A stretch of DNA of 64,000 nt from Dokdonella_A ginsengisoli. Its GTDB lineage: Bacteria; Pseudomonadota; Gammaproteobacteria; Xanthomonadales; Rhodanobacteraceae. A program made the translations under genes and the position numbers. The stretch spans positions 124,001 through 188,000 of the forward strand of contig NZ_JBHSHD010000006.1 in NCBI RefSeq assembly GCF_042652785.1. The letters run 5' to 3'. The notes beneath the pieces are model-generated. The model ran no database searches, was not told where the DNA came from, and saw nothing but the letters and a program-made list of their open reading frames with translations. Within the stretch, counting starts at the first letter, position 1. Each line of letters begins with the position of its first letter. This document shows positions 7,802-15,119 of the stretch, piece after piece.

Positions 7802-9211
7802 CTACCCATAGGAAATCGAAGCGATCTTCGCGGCTTCGTCGAGACCGATGGAAAACTTGAGCTGGCTGCCGGGTCCGAACTCGATCAGATAGTCGTGCCA
7901 GTGAAGATTGCCCTCCGAGCGCGCGCCCTTGTAGATGAAGCGCGTCGGCGATCCGAACGGGGAAAACCGGTCTGCTAGACGTCCCGCCAACCCGTTTTTC
8001 ATCTTCGCGGCCAGCTTGCCGCCCAGCGTGGAATAGTCACCGCTGCCTCGCTGCAGCTCCTCGAACAGCGCTCTGGTCTGCGTGGTGATCTCCGGATTTT
8101 CGCCGGATGCGGCCTTGCGCGCCGCGGCAGCGATCTCGGGGAAGAGATCGTCGAAGATCGCATTCGTGATCATTTCCCCCGGCTCGGGATCGCTGCTGCC
8201 GTTGGTGAAGGCGATGACGCGCAGGTTCTGCTTCGGGAAGAACTCGTCCGCCGTCGTGAAGCCGAACGAGCCGCCGGTATGGCCGATGCGTGGCTGGTCT
8301 CGAACGGAATCGACGAACAGTCCGAGACCGTAGTCACTGGTTCCTTCGGAAACCGGCGCCGGCGTCGTCATTTCCTCGTAGCTCTTCTTGTTGACGATCT
8401 TCCCGCGCGCCAGTGCCGTGCTCCAGCTCGCCAGATCGTCCACCGTCGACACCAGATTTCCCGCCGCCCAGCCGAAACTGTCGTGGATCGTCGGTGCGCG
8501 CTGCAGGGTTCCCTGCCTGACCTGGTAGCCGATCGCCATGCCGGCGAGCCGCGATTCGTCGGCGACGGTGAAGGTTCGCTTCATCCCGGCGCGGTCGAGC
8601 AGATGCGTGCGGACGTAGTCGCGGTAGCTTCGATGCGAAACGACCTCGACGACACGGCCCAGAAGGATGTAGCCGGTGTTGTTGTAGGCCATCTTGCTGC
8701 CGGGGGCGAACACCAGCGGCTTTCCTGCGATGCGCGCCATCAGTTGCGCGAACGTGGCCGGCCGAGTCGCGGCTTCTTCGATGTCGGGCCCGTCGAGATA
8801 CTCGGGTAGCCCGCTCGTGTGCGAAAGCAATTGCCGCAGCGTCACTTCGTCGGCATGCGGCGCATCGGGCAGGAAGTTCGACAACTTGTCGTCGAGAGCG
8901 AGCTTGCCTTCGTCGCGCAACTGCACGATTGCGGCGGCGGTGAACTGCTTGGTGATCGAGCCGATTTCATAGAGCGAGCCGACGTCGGCAGCGAGCCGGC
9001 GCTCGCTGTCACGAAATCCATAGGCCTTGCGAAAAACGATCCGATCGTTCCGGACGACGGCAACCACCGCGCTGGGCGCTCTGGTGCGATCGAGTATCGC
9101 TGTGACGTCGGCATCTATTCGCCGGATCTGATCCGGGCCGAGCGAGTCGGCGAGAGCGGAAGCCGACACGAGGCCGAGCAACGACGTTGCGAGTACGAAG
9201 GAACGAAGCAC
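7802..9211 (-). CDS. Secreted serine hydrolase, beta-lactamase class C / penicillin-binding-like (469 aa)
   Basis: An exported enzyme of the beta-lactamase/D-alanyl-D-alanine carboxypeptidase/esterase fold; the substrate cannot be told from sequence. The start is taken as GTG 9211 (VLRSFVLATSLLGLVSASAL, then ADS), which gives a clean signal peptide. Upstream codons in the same frame are Arg/Ala-rich and unconvincing. The catalytic SxxK is in GSITKQF (about residue 89-92), the second motif is YNN in MAYNNTGYILLG, and the third is HTG in RIGHTGGSFGF. A C-terminal lipocalin-like tail domain follows from about residue 375. Codon use is less GC-biased than in its neighbours, and the gene abuts a broken sigma gene, which hints at acquisition. 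Confidence 0.88.
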   Translation of the reverse strand: MLRSFVLATSLLGLVSASALADSLGPDQIRRIDADVTAILDRTRAPSAVVAVVRNDRIVFRKAYGFRDSERRLAADVGSLYEIGSITKQFTAAAIVQLRDEGKLALDDKLSNFLPDAPHADEVTLRQLLSHTSGLPEYLDGPDIEEAATRPATFAQLMARIAGKPLVFAPGSKMAYNNTGYILLGRVVEVVSHRSYRDYVRTHLLDRAGMKRTFTVADESRLAGMAIGYQVRQGTLQRAPTIHDSFGWAAGNLVSTVDDLASWSTALARGKIVNKKSYEEMTTPAPVSEGTSDYGLGLFVDSVRDQPRIGHTGGSFGFTTADEFFPKQNLRVIAFTNGSSDPEPGEMITNAIFDDLFPEIAAAARKAASGENPEITTQTRALFEELQRGSGDYSTLGGKLAAKMKNGLAGRLADRFSPFGSPTRFIYKGARSEGNLHWHDYLIEFGPGSQLKFSIGLDEAAKIASISYG

Positions 9212-9476
9212 GGCGGCCTCTCGAGCGAACGGGACGATCGCCGGCAGCAAGTAGCGTACCAAGCGCGATTCGCCCGGTGTCGCGCGGTTTTTTTTTGCAA
9301 GAGACCTGCCGTGAAGTGTCCGCGGACGCGGGGCACGGACATCGCGGACGGTCGCGTCGCCCGCAGCGCCTGGCACCGGCATGGGGCCTGCGCGTTTGGG
9401 GCATTGGGCCGGGCTTGCCGATCGGGCCGGGCTGGCCCGCCGGATCAACGTCGAGACCCGCGACTCGGACAATCCC

Positions 9477-9929
9477 TCACCGGAACAACCGCCGATCCCA
9501 CTCCAATGGCAACTTCCTCACCACGCGCACCCCGCCCATCGCCGGGTGCGCGGGATTCAGCAGCACGTTCCACGTCGCCGGCAGGATCGCCGACGGCACG
9601 CGCAGCGCGGGACTGCGCTGCGCGGTGAGCCAGGTCATGCCGAACTCGGCGGACACGTCGGGGCGGTGGGTCCAGTCCTTCGGCAGCGTGGCGGGGTCGA
9701 GCGATTCGATCGTGAAGCCCGGCGGCAGCGCGATTTCGAGCAGCTGGTAGCGGTCGGGCAGGTCTTCCTCGTCGACTTCCAGGTGCACGCGCAGTTCGAG
9801 CAGCGCGCCGGCTGCGGATTCGGCGGTGTAGACGATGCGTACGCCCTGGTTGTGCCAGCGCCCGTCCGCGTAGAGCCCGCCGAGGCCGTCGAGCGTGTCG
9901 TACGCCGACAGGCGCCAGAGCGACGTCAA
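9477..9929 (-). CDS. RES-domain toxin (150 aa)
   Basis: The toxin half of a RES/Xre toxin-antitoxin pair; characterised family members degrade NAD+ and slow growth. The RES signature is visible: WRLSAYD at the N-terminus, the GRWHNQG arginine, IVYTAESAAGALLELRVHL with its Glu, and a downstream Ser region (LRVPSAILP). No ATG fits. TTG 9929 gives MTSLWRL and overlaps the antitoxin stop by 4 nt (TTGA), so translation is probably coupled and weak, as expected for a toxin downstream of its antitoxin. The length is that of the compact RES family. Confidence 0.9.
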   Translation of the reverse strand: MTSLWRLSAYDTLDGLGGLYADGRWHNQGVRIVYTAESAAGALLELRVHLEVDEEDLPDRYQLLEIALPPGFTIESLDPATLPKDWTHRPDVSAEFGMTWLTAQRSPALRVPSAILPATWNVLLNPAHPAMGGVRVVRKLPLEWDRRLFR

Positions 9930-10354
9930 GCGACGATGCCGTACTGGATCTGGCGCAGGCGGTTCTCGACCAGGCGCGCGCCGTGCTCGGTGGCGACGAG
10001 GTCGATCGGGCGCGTGTCGCGGTGGCCGGGCAGCAGGTGCTGCTTGGGCTTGCGCAGCCAGCGCAGGGCTTTCTCGCGGTCGCCGAACACGTCGTCGGCG
10101 AGCGCGGCGATGCGCGCCATGCGCACCAGGCCGTCGGCCTCGCGCGCGGTCAGCGGCGACTTCTCGCCGATGCGCCGGCGCAAGGTGCGTTCGGGGCCAA
10201 CCACGGAATAGATCTCCGCCGCGGCGAAGCCGTAGCCTTCCAGGCGCCGCACAGTGGCGGACGGCAGGCCTTCGGCGATGGCCTCGACGAGATCGCCGTC
10301 GGTGTGGATGTCCGGCAGCGCGAGCACTTGGGCGATGTGGGGAACGGAACTCAT
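9926..10354 (-). CDS. MbcA/ParS/Xre-type antitoxin (DUF2384, 142 aa)
   Basis: Expected to bind and neutralise the RES toxin encoded just downstream and to repress its own promoter. ATG 10354 (MSSVPHIAQVLALPDI) follows a good Shine-Dalgarno (GGAGG, 6 nt spacing on the minus strand). The N-terminal half is a helix-turn-helix-like region (TVRRLEGYGFAAAEIYSVVG, then RTLRRR). The C-terminal half, about 75-142, is the DUF2384 toxin-binding part, ending in the typical LVENRLRQIQYGI. The frame stays open further upstream but reads Arg-rich nonsense over ubiA. The stop overlaps the toxin start. Confidence 0.92.
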   Translation of the reverse strand: MSSVPHIAQVLALPDIHTDGDLVEAIAEGLPSATVRRLEGYGFAAAEIYSVVGPERTLRRRIGEKSPLTAREADGLVRMARIAALADDVFGDREKALRWLRKPKQHLLPGHRDTRPIDLVATEHGARLVENRLRQIQYGIVA

Positions 10355-10372
10355 GGCCACCTCCTGCCAGAT

Positions 10373-10396
10373 GCCATTATGGAGGCGGCAAATGGC
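10373..10396. promoter_or_regulatory. Inverted repeat in the antitoxin leader
   Basis: GCCATT at 10373-10378 and AATGGC at 10391-10396 form an inverted pair with 12 nt between, located 19-42 nt upstream of the antitoxin ATG. The position suits an autoregulatory operator for the RES/Xre operon. The six-base arms alone are weak evidence. Confidence 0.35.
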
Positions 10397-10419
10397 CGAG
10401 GCAAGCCGGGCAATCAGGT

Positions 10420-11922
10420 TCAGCGCACCGCCAGCGCCATCGCCAGCCCCACCCACAGCGCCAGCCCGACCCAGTTGTTGTGGCGGAACGCGGCAAAGCA
10501 CGCCATGCGGTCGCGCGCGCGGATCAGCCATTGCTGGTAGCCGAACAGGCCGACGGTGACGGCGAGGCCGACGAAGTAGGGCCAGGCGAGGTTCGCGCGC
10601 GTGCCGGCCAGCAGCATGGCGAGCACGAAGGTCGCCATCAGCACGCCGATGATGATGCGGTCGGCGTCGCCGAACAGGATCGCGGTGGACTTGGCGCCGG
10701 CGCGGATGTCCTCGTCGCGGTCGACCATCGCGTATTCGGTGTCGTAGATGGTCGAGAACAGAACATTGGCGAGGAACAGCAGCCAGGCGAGCGGCGGCAG
10801 CGAGTTGGTCACCGCCGCGAACGCCATCGGGATCGACCAGCCGAACGCGGCGCCGAGCACGACCTGGGCGAGGTGCGTGACGCGCTTGGTGAACGGATAG
10901 ATCGCGGCGAGCGCGGCGCCGACGAAGGACAGCTGGATGGTCAGCGCGTTGGTGAACAGCACCAGCACGAAGGCCAGCGCGAGCAGGCCGCCGAACAGCG
11001 TCAGCGCTTCCTTCTTCGACACGCGCCCGGCCGCCATCGGGCGGCCGGCGGTGCGCTCGACCTTGGCGTCGAGCCAGCCGTGGTCGGCGTAGTCGTTGAT
11101 GACGCAGCCGGCGGCGCGCATGACGAACACGCCGAGCGTGAAGATCAGCAGCGGCCCGATCGGCGGGAAGTCGTTCGCCGCGAACCACAGCGCCCACCAC
11201 GTCGGCCACAGCAGCAGCAGGGCGCCGATCGGGCGGTCCATGCGCATCAGCACGAGGTAGTCGTGCACGCGGCCGCGATGGCGCGGGGGCAGGCGTTCGA
11301 GCAGCCAGTCCAGCACCTGGCCGGGCCGTTTGGCGGTGTCGGCCGGGCGCGCCGTCGCGGCGGGGAGCGGCCGCGGCGGTTCGGGCTTGCGCGCGAAGGA
11401 CGGAATCTTCGCCGGCGCCTCGGCGACGTCCGCGGCCGGCTCGCGCACGGATGGGCGCTCGACGGACGGCGGCGGGCTCGCCGCGACGACCGGTGCGGGG
11501 GCAGGTTCGCGCGGCGGCGCGGCGGGAATGGGAGGCGTGCTCGGCGCTGGCGCCGGCGCTTCGCGCGGCGCGATGTCGTCCGCGCGCAGCGCGTTCGACG
11601 CGACCTCGACGGATGCGGGCGCCGCATCGGCCGGGGCGATGGCCGGCTTGCGGCTGCGCGGCGCGGCTCTGCGCGTGGGCACCGCTGCCGGCGGCGCGAT
11701 GTCCGCGCCGTCGTCGCTCGTGCGGGCCGGACGCGGGACGCGCGGCTTCGCCGGTGCGCGCGGCGCTTTCGGCGCGGTGTCCGCGGCGGCGTCGCCGGCC
11801 TTGGGCGCGGCACGGCGTCGTGCGGGTTTTGCGGGGGCGGCGCCGTCGGTTGCGGTCGCGTCGCCGGCCGTCGACGCGGCGCGGCGACGGCGCGGCGTCT
11901 TCGGGCGCTCGATGTCTTCCAT
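10420..11922 (-). CDS. ubiA: 4-hydroxybenzoate polyprenyltransferase with long disordered N-terminal extension (500 aa)
   Basis: An integral membrane enzyme that prenylates 4-hydroxybenzoate in ubiquinone synthesis. The UbiA core occupies about residues 216-500. It shows LMRMDRPIGALLLLWPTWWA, the first Asp-rich motif NDYADHGWD-like (NDYADHGWLDAKV) and the second (YDTEYAMVDRDED), plus seven or more hydrophobic segments, and its length matches normal UbiA. The preceding ~215 residues are almost entirely Ala, Pro, Arg and Lys with no hydrophobic segment, resembling a disordered cytoplasmic tail. ATG 11922 (MEDIERPKTPRRRR) is chosen because further upstream the frame enters the divergent intergenic region. 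A shorter start within the extension cannot be excluded. Confidence 0.93.
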   Translation of the reverse strand: MEDIERPKTPRRRRAASTAGDATATDGAAPAKPARRRAAPKAGDAAADTAPKAPRAPAKPRVPRPARTSDDGADIAPPAAVPTRRAAPRSRKPAIAPADAAPASVEVASNALRADDIAPREAPAPAPSTPPIPAAPPREPAPAPVVAASPPPSVERPSVREPAADVAEAPAKIPSFARKPEPPRPLPAATARPADTAKRPGQVLDWLLERLPPRHRGRVHDYLVLMRMDRPIGALLLLWPTWWALWFAANDFPPIGPLLIFTLGVFVMRAAGCVINDYADHGWLDAKVERTAGRPMAAGRVSKKEALTLFGGLLALAFVLVLFTNALTIQLSFVGAALAAIYPFTKRVTHLAQVVLGAAFGWSIPMAFAAVTNSLPPLAWLLFLANVLFSTIYDTEYAMVDRDEDIRAGAKSTAILFGDADRIIIGVLMATFVLAMLLAGTRANLAWPYFVGLAVTVGLFGYQQWLIRARDRMACFAAFRHNNWVGLALWVGLAMALAVR

Positions 11923-12007
11923 GGCGCGAAGTTTAGCGGCAACGCCGTTCGCGAAACGTCGGCTATGCTGCCGTTCGGCCGCATGCCGCATTCAGGAGTC
12001 GTCGCCG

Positions 12008-13648
12008 ATGGACAAGTGGTTGCCCACCCGCTATCTCGCGTTCGTGCTGTGCCTGCTGGTGTTCGTGCTGGCGCTCGCCGGCTGGCGCTACGGCGCGGCG
12101 AACCAGCTGCTGGCGATCGTCGCCGGCGTGCTGGTGGCGATCGGTGTCGCCGATCTGGCGCAGAAGAAATCGACCCTGCGGCGCAACTACCCGATCCTGT
12201 CGCACATCCGCTTCTTCTTCGAGGACGTGCGGCCGATGCTGCGGCAGTACGTGGTCGAGTCGGACAACGAGGAGGTGCCGTTCTCGCACGTGCAGCGCGC
12301 GATCGTGAAGCAGCGCGCGAAGAACGAACTGGACGTGCGCCCGTTCGGCAGCGAGCTGGACATGTACGCCGAGCGCTACGAGTGGATCAACCACTCGCTC
12401 GCGCCGAGCGTGATCGACAGCCACGACTTCCGCATCGACATCGGCGGCCCGCAGTGCGCCAGGCCGTACTCGGCCAGCGTGTTCAACATCTCGGCGATGA
12501 GCTTCGGCTCGCTGTCGCCGAACGCGATCCTGGCGCTGAACGAAGGCGCGCGCCGCGGCCGCTTCTACCACGACACCGGCGAGGGCTCGCTGTCGCCGTA
12601 CCACCGCCAGAACGGCGGCGACATCGTGTGGGAACTCGGCTCCGGTTATTTCGGCGCCTGCGAGCGCGCCGGCGTGTTCAGCGCGGAGCGGTTCGCCGAG
12701 AAGGCCGTGCTTGAGCAGGTCAAGATGATCGAGATCAAGCTCTCGCAGGGCGCCAAGCCCGGCCACGGCGGCGTGCTGCCGGCGCCGAAGGTCAGCGCGG
12801 AGATCGCGCTCACGCGCGGCGTGCCGATGGGCGAGGACTGCATCTCGCCGTCGCGCCATTCCGCCTTTGACACGCCGGAGGGCCTGCTGCACTTCGTGGC
12901 TACCTTGCGCGAGCTGTCCGGCGGCAAGCCGACCGGTTTCAAGCTCGCGGTCGGCCATCCGTGGGAATGGTTCGGCATCGCCAAGGCGATGACCACCACC
13001 GGCATCCTGCCCGACTTCATCGTCGTCGACGGCGGCGAGGGCGGCACCGGCGCGGCGCCGCTGGAGTTCACCGACCACGTCGGCGCGCCGCTGCGCGAGG
13101 CGCTGATGCTGGTGCACAACACCCTGGTCGGCCTGAGCCTGCGCGACCGCATCCGCATCGGCGCCAGCGGCAAGGTCATCACCGCGATCGACCTCGCGCG
13201 CACGCTCGCGCTGGGCGCGGACTGGTGCAACGCCGCGCGCGGCTTCATGTTCGCGCTCGGCTGCATCCAGTCACAGAGCTGCCACACCGACCGCTGCCCG
13301 ACCGGCATCGCGACGCAGGACAAGGGCCGCTGGCGGAAGCTCGACGTGCCGGACAAGGCCGCGCGCGTGGCGAGCTTCCACGAGAACACGCTCAAGGCGC
13401 TGAAGGACCTGATCCAGGCCTCGGGCCTGAACCATCCGACCGAACTCGGCCCCGAGCACCTGATCCGCCGCGTGTCCGGCAACGAGGTGCGCTCGCTGGC
13501 CGCGCTGTACCGCTTCCTCGAGCCAGGCGAGCTGCTCGCCGGCGTACCCGAGCACGCGGTGTTCCAGCGCTTCTGGGCGGCGTCGCGGCCGGACACGTTC
13601 GCGGCGCCGACCGAGCTTTCCGCGCGGCGGGCGACGAAGTTGCGCTGA
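12008..13648 (+). CDS. Membrane-anchored FMN-binding glutamate synthase family protein (546 aa)
   Basis: A flavoprotein with the alpha/beta-barrel domain of the glutamate synthase large subunit (Glu_synthase, PF01645) but no amidotransferase domain, so its physiological reaction is uncertain. ATG 12008 starts MDKWLPTRYLAF. Two hydrophobic segments within residues ~8-55 tether it to the membrane. Family motifs include ISAMSFGSLSPNA, GEGSLSPYH, QGAKPGHGG, DGGEGGTGAAP and a cysteine cluster CIQSQSCHTDRCPTGIAT, which corresponds to the iron-sulfur region of GltB. It is divergent from ubiA with 85 nt between starts. No gltD-like partner is adjacent. Confidence 0.88.
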   Translation: MDKWLPTRYLAFVLCLLVFVLALAGWRYGAANQLLAIVAGVLVAIGVADLAQKKSTLRRNYPILSHIRFFFEDVRPMLRQYVVESDNEEVPFSHVQRAIVKQRAKNELDVRPFGSELDMYAERYEWINHSLAPSVIDSHDFRIDIGGPQCARPYSASVFNISAMSFGSLSPNAILALNEGARRGRFYHDTGEGSLSPYHRQNGGDIVWELGSGYFGACERAGVFSAERFAEKAVLEQVKMIEIKLSQGAKPGHGGVLPAPKVSAEIALTRGVPMGEDCISPSRHSAFDTPEGLLHFVATLRELSGGKPTGFKLAVGHPWEWFGIAKAMTTTGILPDFIVVDGGEGGTGAAPLEFTDHVGAPLREALMLVHNTLVGLSLRDRIRIGASGKVITAIDLARTLALGADWCNAARGFMFALGCIQSQSCHTDRCPTGIATQDKGRWRKLDVPDKAARVASFHENTLKALKDLIQASGLNHPTELGPEHLIRRVSGNEVRSLAALYRFLEPGELLAGVPEHAVFQRFWAASRPDTFAAPTELSARRATKLR

Positions 13649-13654
13649 GGAGAA

Positions 13655-14041
13655 CTACGGCTTCAACAGCCGTGTGCCGTCCAGCCGCGCGAGAGGCCTG
13701 TCGAACGTACCGAAAGGTGTGTGTCCCGCTGCGCGTGCGACTTCGAGCATCAGGCAGTCGCTGAAACCTGGCCGGGTTCTCTGGCGGTAGTGCGCAAGGG
13801 CGGCGGCCGCGATGTCGCTGCGCTCGACGACCAGCCGCTGGTGATTGAGCAGCATTTCGATGGCCAGCGCGATTTGCTGAGGCTTGCGCTGGTAGACGGC
13901 ATCGAGCACCCATACGGTTTCGGCCAGAGCGAGCAAAGGAACCCACGCCCCCTGGGCGACGAATTCTTCGGCAGCGGCGACTTGCGCCGGATCGTCGCGT
14001 ACGAGGAGACGGACGAGGACGTTCGTGTCAATCGCGCGCAT
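13655..14041 (-). CDS. vapC: PIN-domain toxin, VapC type (128 aa)
   Basis: A probable RNase toxin cleaving RNA through a Mg2+-dependent PIN active site. Acidic residues are in place: Asp5 in MRAIDTNVLVRLLVRDD, Glu in LALAETVWVLD (about residue 41), and Asp in the TRPGFSDCLML segment (about 95), with the closing TFDRPL. ATG 14041 overlaps the upstream antitoxin coding region by 14 nt. The family length is normal and no key residue is missing, so the toxin looks functional. Its 3' end converges on the glutamate-synthase-like gene, only 6 nt away. Confidence 0.92.
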   Translation of the reverse strand: MRAIDTNVLVRLLVRDDPAQVAAAEEFVAQGAWVPLLALAETVWVLDAVYQRKPQQIALAIEMLLNHQRLVVERSDIAAAALAHYRQRTRPGFSDCLMLEVARAAGHTPFGTFDRPLARLDGTRLLKP

Positions 14042-14285
14042 GGCGCTGGCGCAGATGCTTGGCGATACCGGATTTGAGTTCGGCCAGCGTTTTCCGCTTC
14101 GGTGCGTCGTCGAACAATATGGAATGGATCGCCTGGGAGGTGTGCAATCCGACCCGACGCACGACGACGTGGTCGCCCTCCAGCTCCCAGACGATCGTCG
14201 AGCCCGGACCGATACCGAGCTTGCGTCGCATGGCGGCAGGAACGGAAACCTGCGCCTGCGCGGTGAGTTTGCTGGTGGCGTTCAT
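14028..14285 (-). CDS. vapB: AbrB/MazE-fold antitoxin, VapB type (85 aa)
   Basis: Antitoxin partner of the PIN toxin. The SpoVT/AbrB-like DNA-binding fold is at the N-terminus (MNATSKLTAQAQVSVPAAMR, then KLGIGPGSTIVWELEGD). The C-terminal ~35 residues are charged and would wrap the toxin. ATG 14285 is preferred over a start 20 codons upstream because the AbrB swapped hairpin begins immediately after it. The stop lies inside vapC, giving a 14-nt overlap. Autoregulation of the operon is expected from the family. Confidence 0.9.
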   Translation of the reverse strand: MNATSKLTAQAQVSVPAAMRRKLGIGPGSTIVWELEGDHVVVRRVGLHTSQAIHSILFDDAPKRKTLAELKSGIAKHLRQRHARD

Positions 14286-14364
14286 TGCTTCATTACCCCG
14301 GTAATGGAAAGCGATTCTCGCTCTGCCGGCTGCCAAGTGCAACAACGTTGCCCATGGTGCTTCC

Positions 14365-14973
14365 TTATGCAGGCCGCCCGCGCCGCGCCCGCCAGCGCAG
14401 CGCCAGCACCGCCAGCGTCTCCGCCAGCAGCAGGCCGCCGACGACGGCGAGTCCGACCTTCAGCGGATCGCCGCCGCTGCCGCGCAGCGCGTAGCCGATG
14501 CCGAGCAGGGCGGCGTCCCAGGCGAGGTTGCCGAGCACGATCGCCAGGGTGAACGGCGCGAGCGCGAGTCCCAGCACGCCGGCCGGCAGCGGCAGGTAGA
14601 TGCGCACCACCGGCGTGATCTGGCCGAGCAGGGTGGCGACGAAGTGGTTGCGCCGGTACAGGCCGGCGAGATGGCGGTAGCGCTGCGGCGGCAGGAACAC
14701 CCAGCGCCCCCAGCGCTCGACCGCGGCTTCGGTGCGGCGCTCGCCGAGCGCGCGGCCGAGGCCGTACCAGGCCAGCGCGCCGAGCGAGGAGCCGAGCGTG
14801 GCCGCCAGGATCGTCGTGACCAGCGCGCCGCCGCCGCTCACCGCGGTCATGCCGAGGAACACGTACAGCACGTACGAGGGCACGGCCGGAATCAGCTTCT
14901 CCGCCAGCGCGATGACCGCGATGCCGGGCAGGCCCCAGGCGAGCAGGGCGGCGAGCGGACCCGGGATGTCCAT
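14365..14973 (-). CDS. DedA family (VTT domain) membrane protein (202 aa)
   Basis: An inner-membrane protein of the DedA superfamily, some members of which translocate lipid carriers or phospholipids. It shows the re-entrant motif region (AEKLIPAVPSYVLYVFLG), GSSLGALAWYGLGRALG, and the conserved QITPVVRIYLPLPAGVLG segment with the essential Arg and Pro. Four to five hydrophobic segments are visible. ATG 14973 gives MDIPGPLAALLAWG. It stands alone on the minus strand, divergent from the amino acid permease; transport substrate unknown. Confidence 0.9.
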   Translation of the reverse strand: MDIPGPLAALLAWGLPGIAVIALAEKLIPAVPSYVLYVFLGMTAVSGGGALVTTILAATLGSSLGALAWYGLGRALGERRTEAAVERWGRWVFLPPQRYRHLAGLYRRNHFVATLLGQITPVVRIYLPLPAGVLGLALAPFTLAIVLGNLAWDAALLGIGYALRGSGGDPLKVGLAVVGGLLLAETLAVLALRWRARRGRPA

Positions 14974-15119
14974 CGGCGGCGGCAGTCCGAAACGTGGCGA
15001 AGCCGGCCACCCTAGCGCGTGCGGCGCGCGCGGCGCAAACGCCGGTGGTCATGCGCGCAGCGCAGCAGGGGTATCGCGCGGGGCTCGGCTATGATCCGGC
15101 GTCATTTGGGAGGACGTCG

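Noticed and set aside
7634..7978. A 114-codon open frame beginning with sigma-factor sequence
   Set aside because: Only its first ~40 codons match the sigma family; the rest is antisense to the hydrolase, so it is recorded as a pseudogene rather than a gene.
9212..9476. Possible gene in the gap between the serine hydrolase and the RES toxin
   Set aside because: No frame has a start with a ribosome-binding site and coding-like codon use; only the hydrolase leader region is seen.
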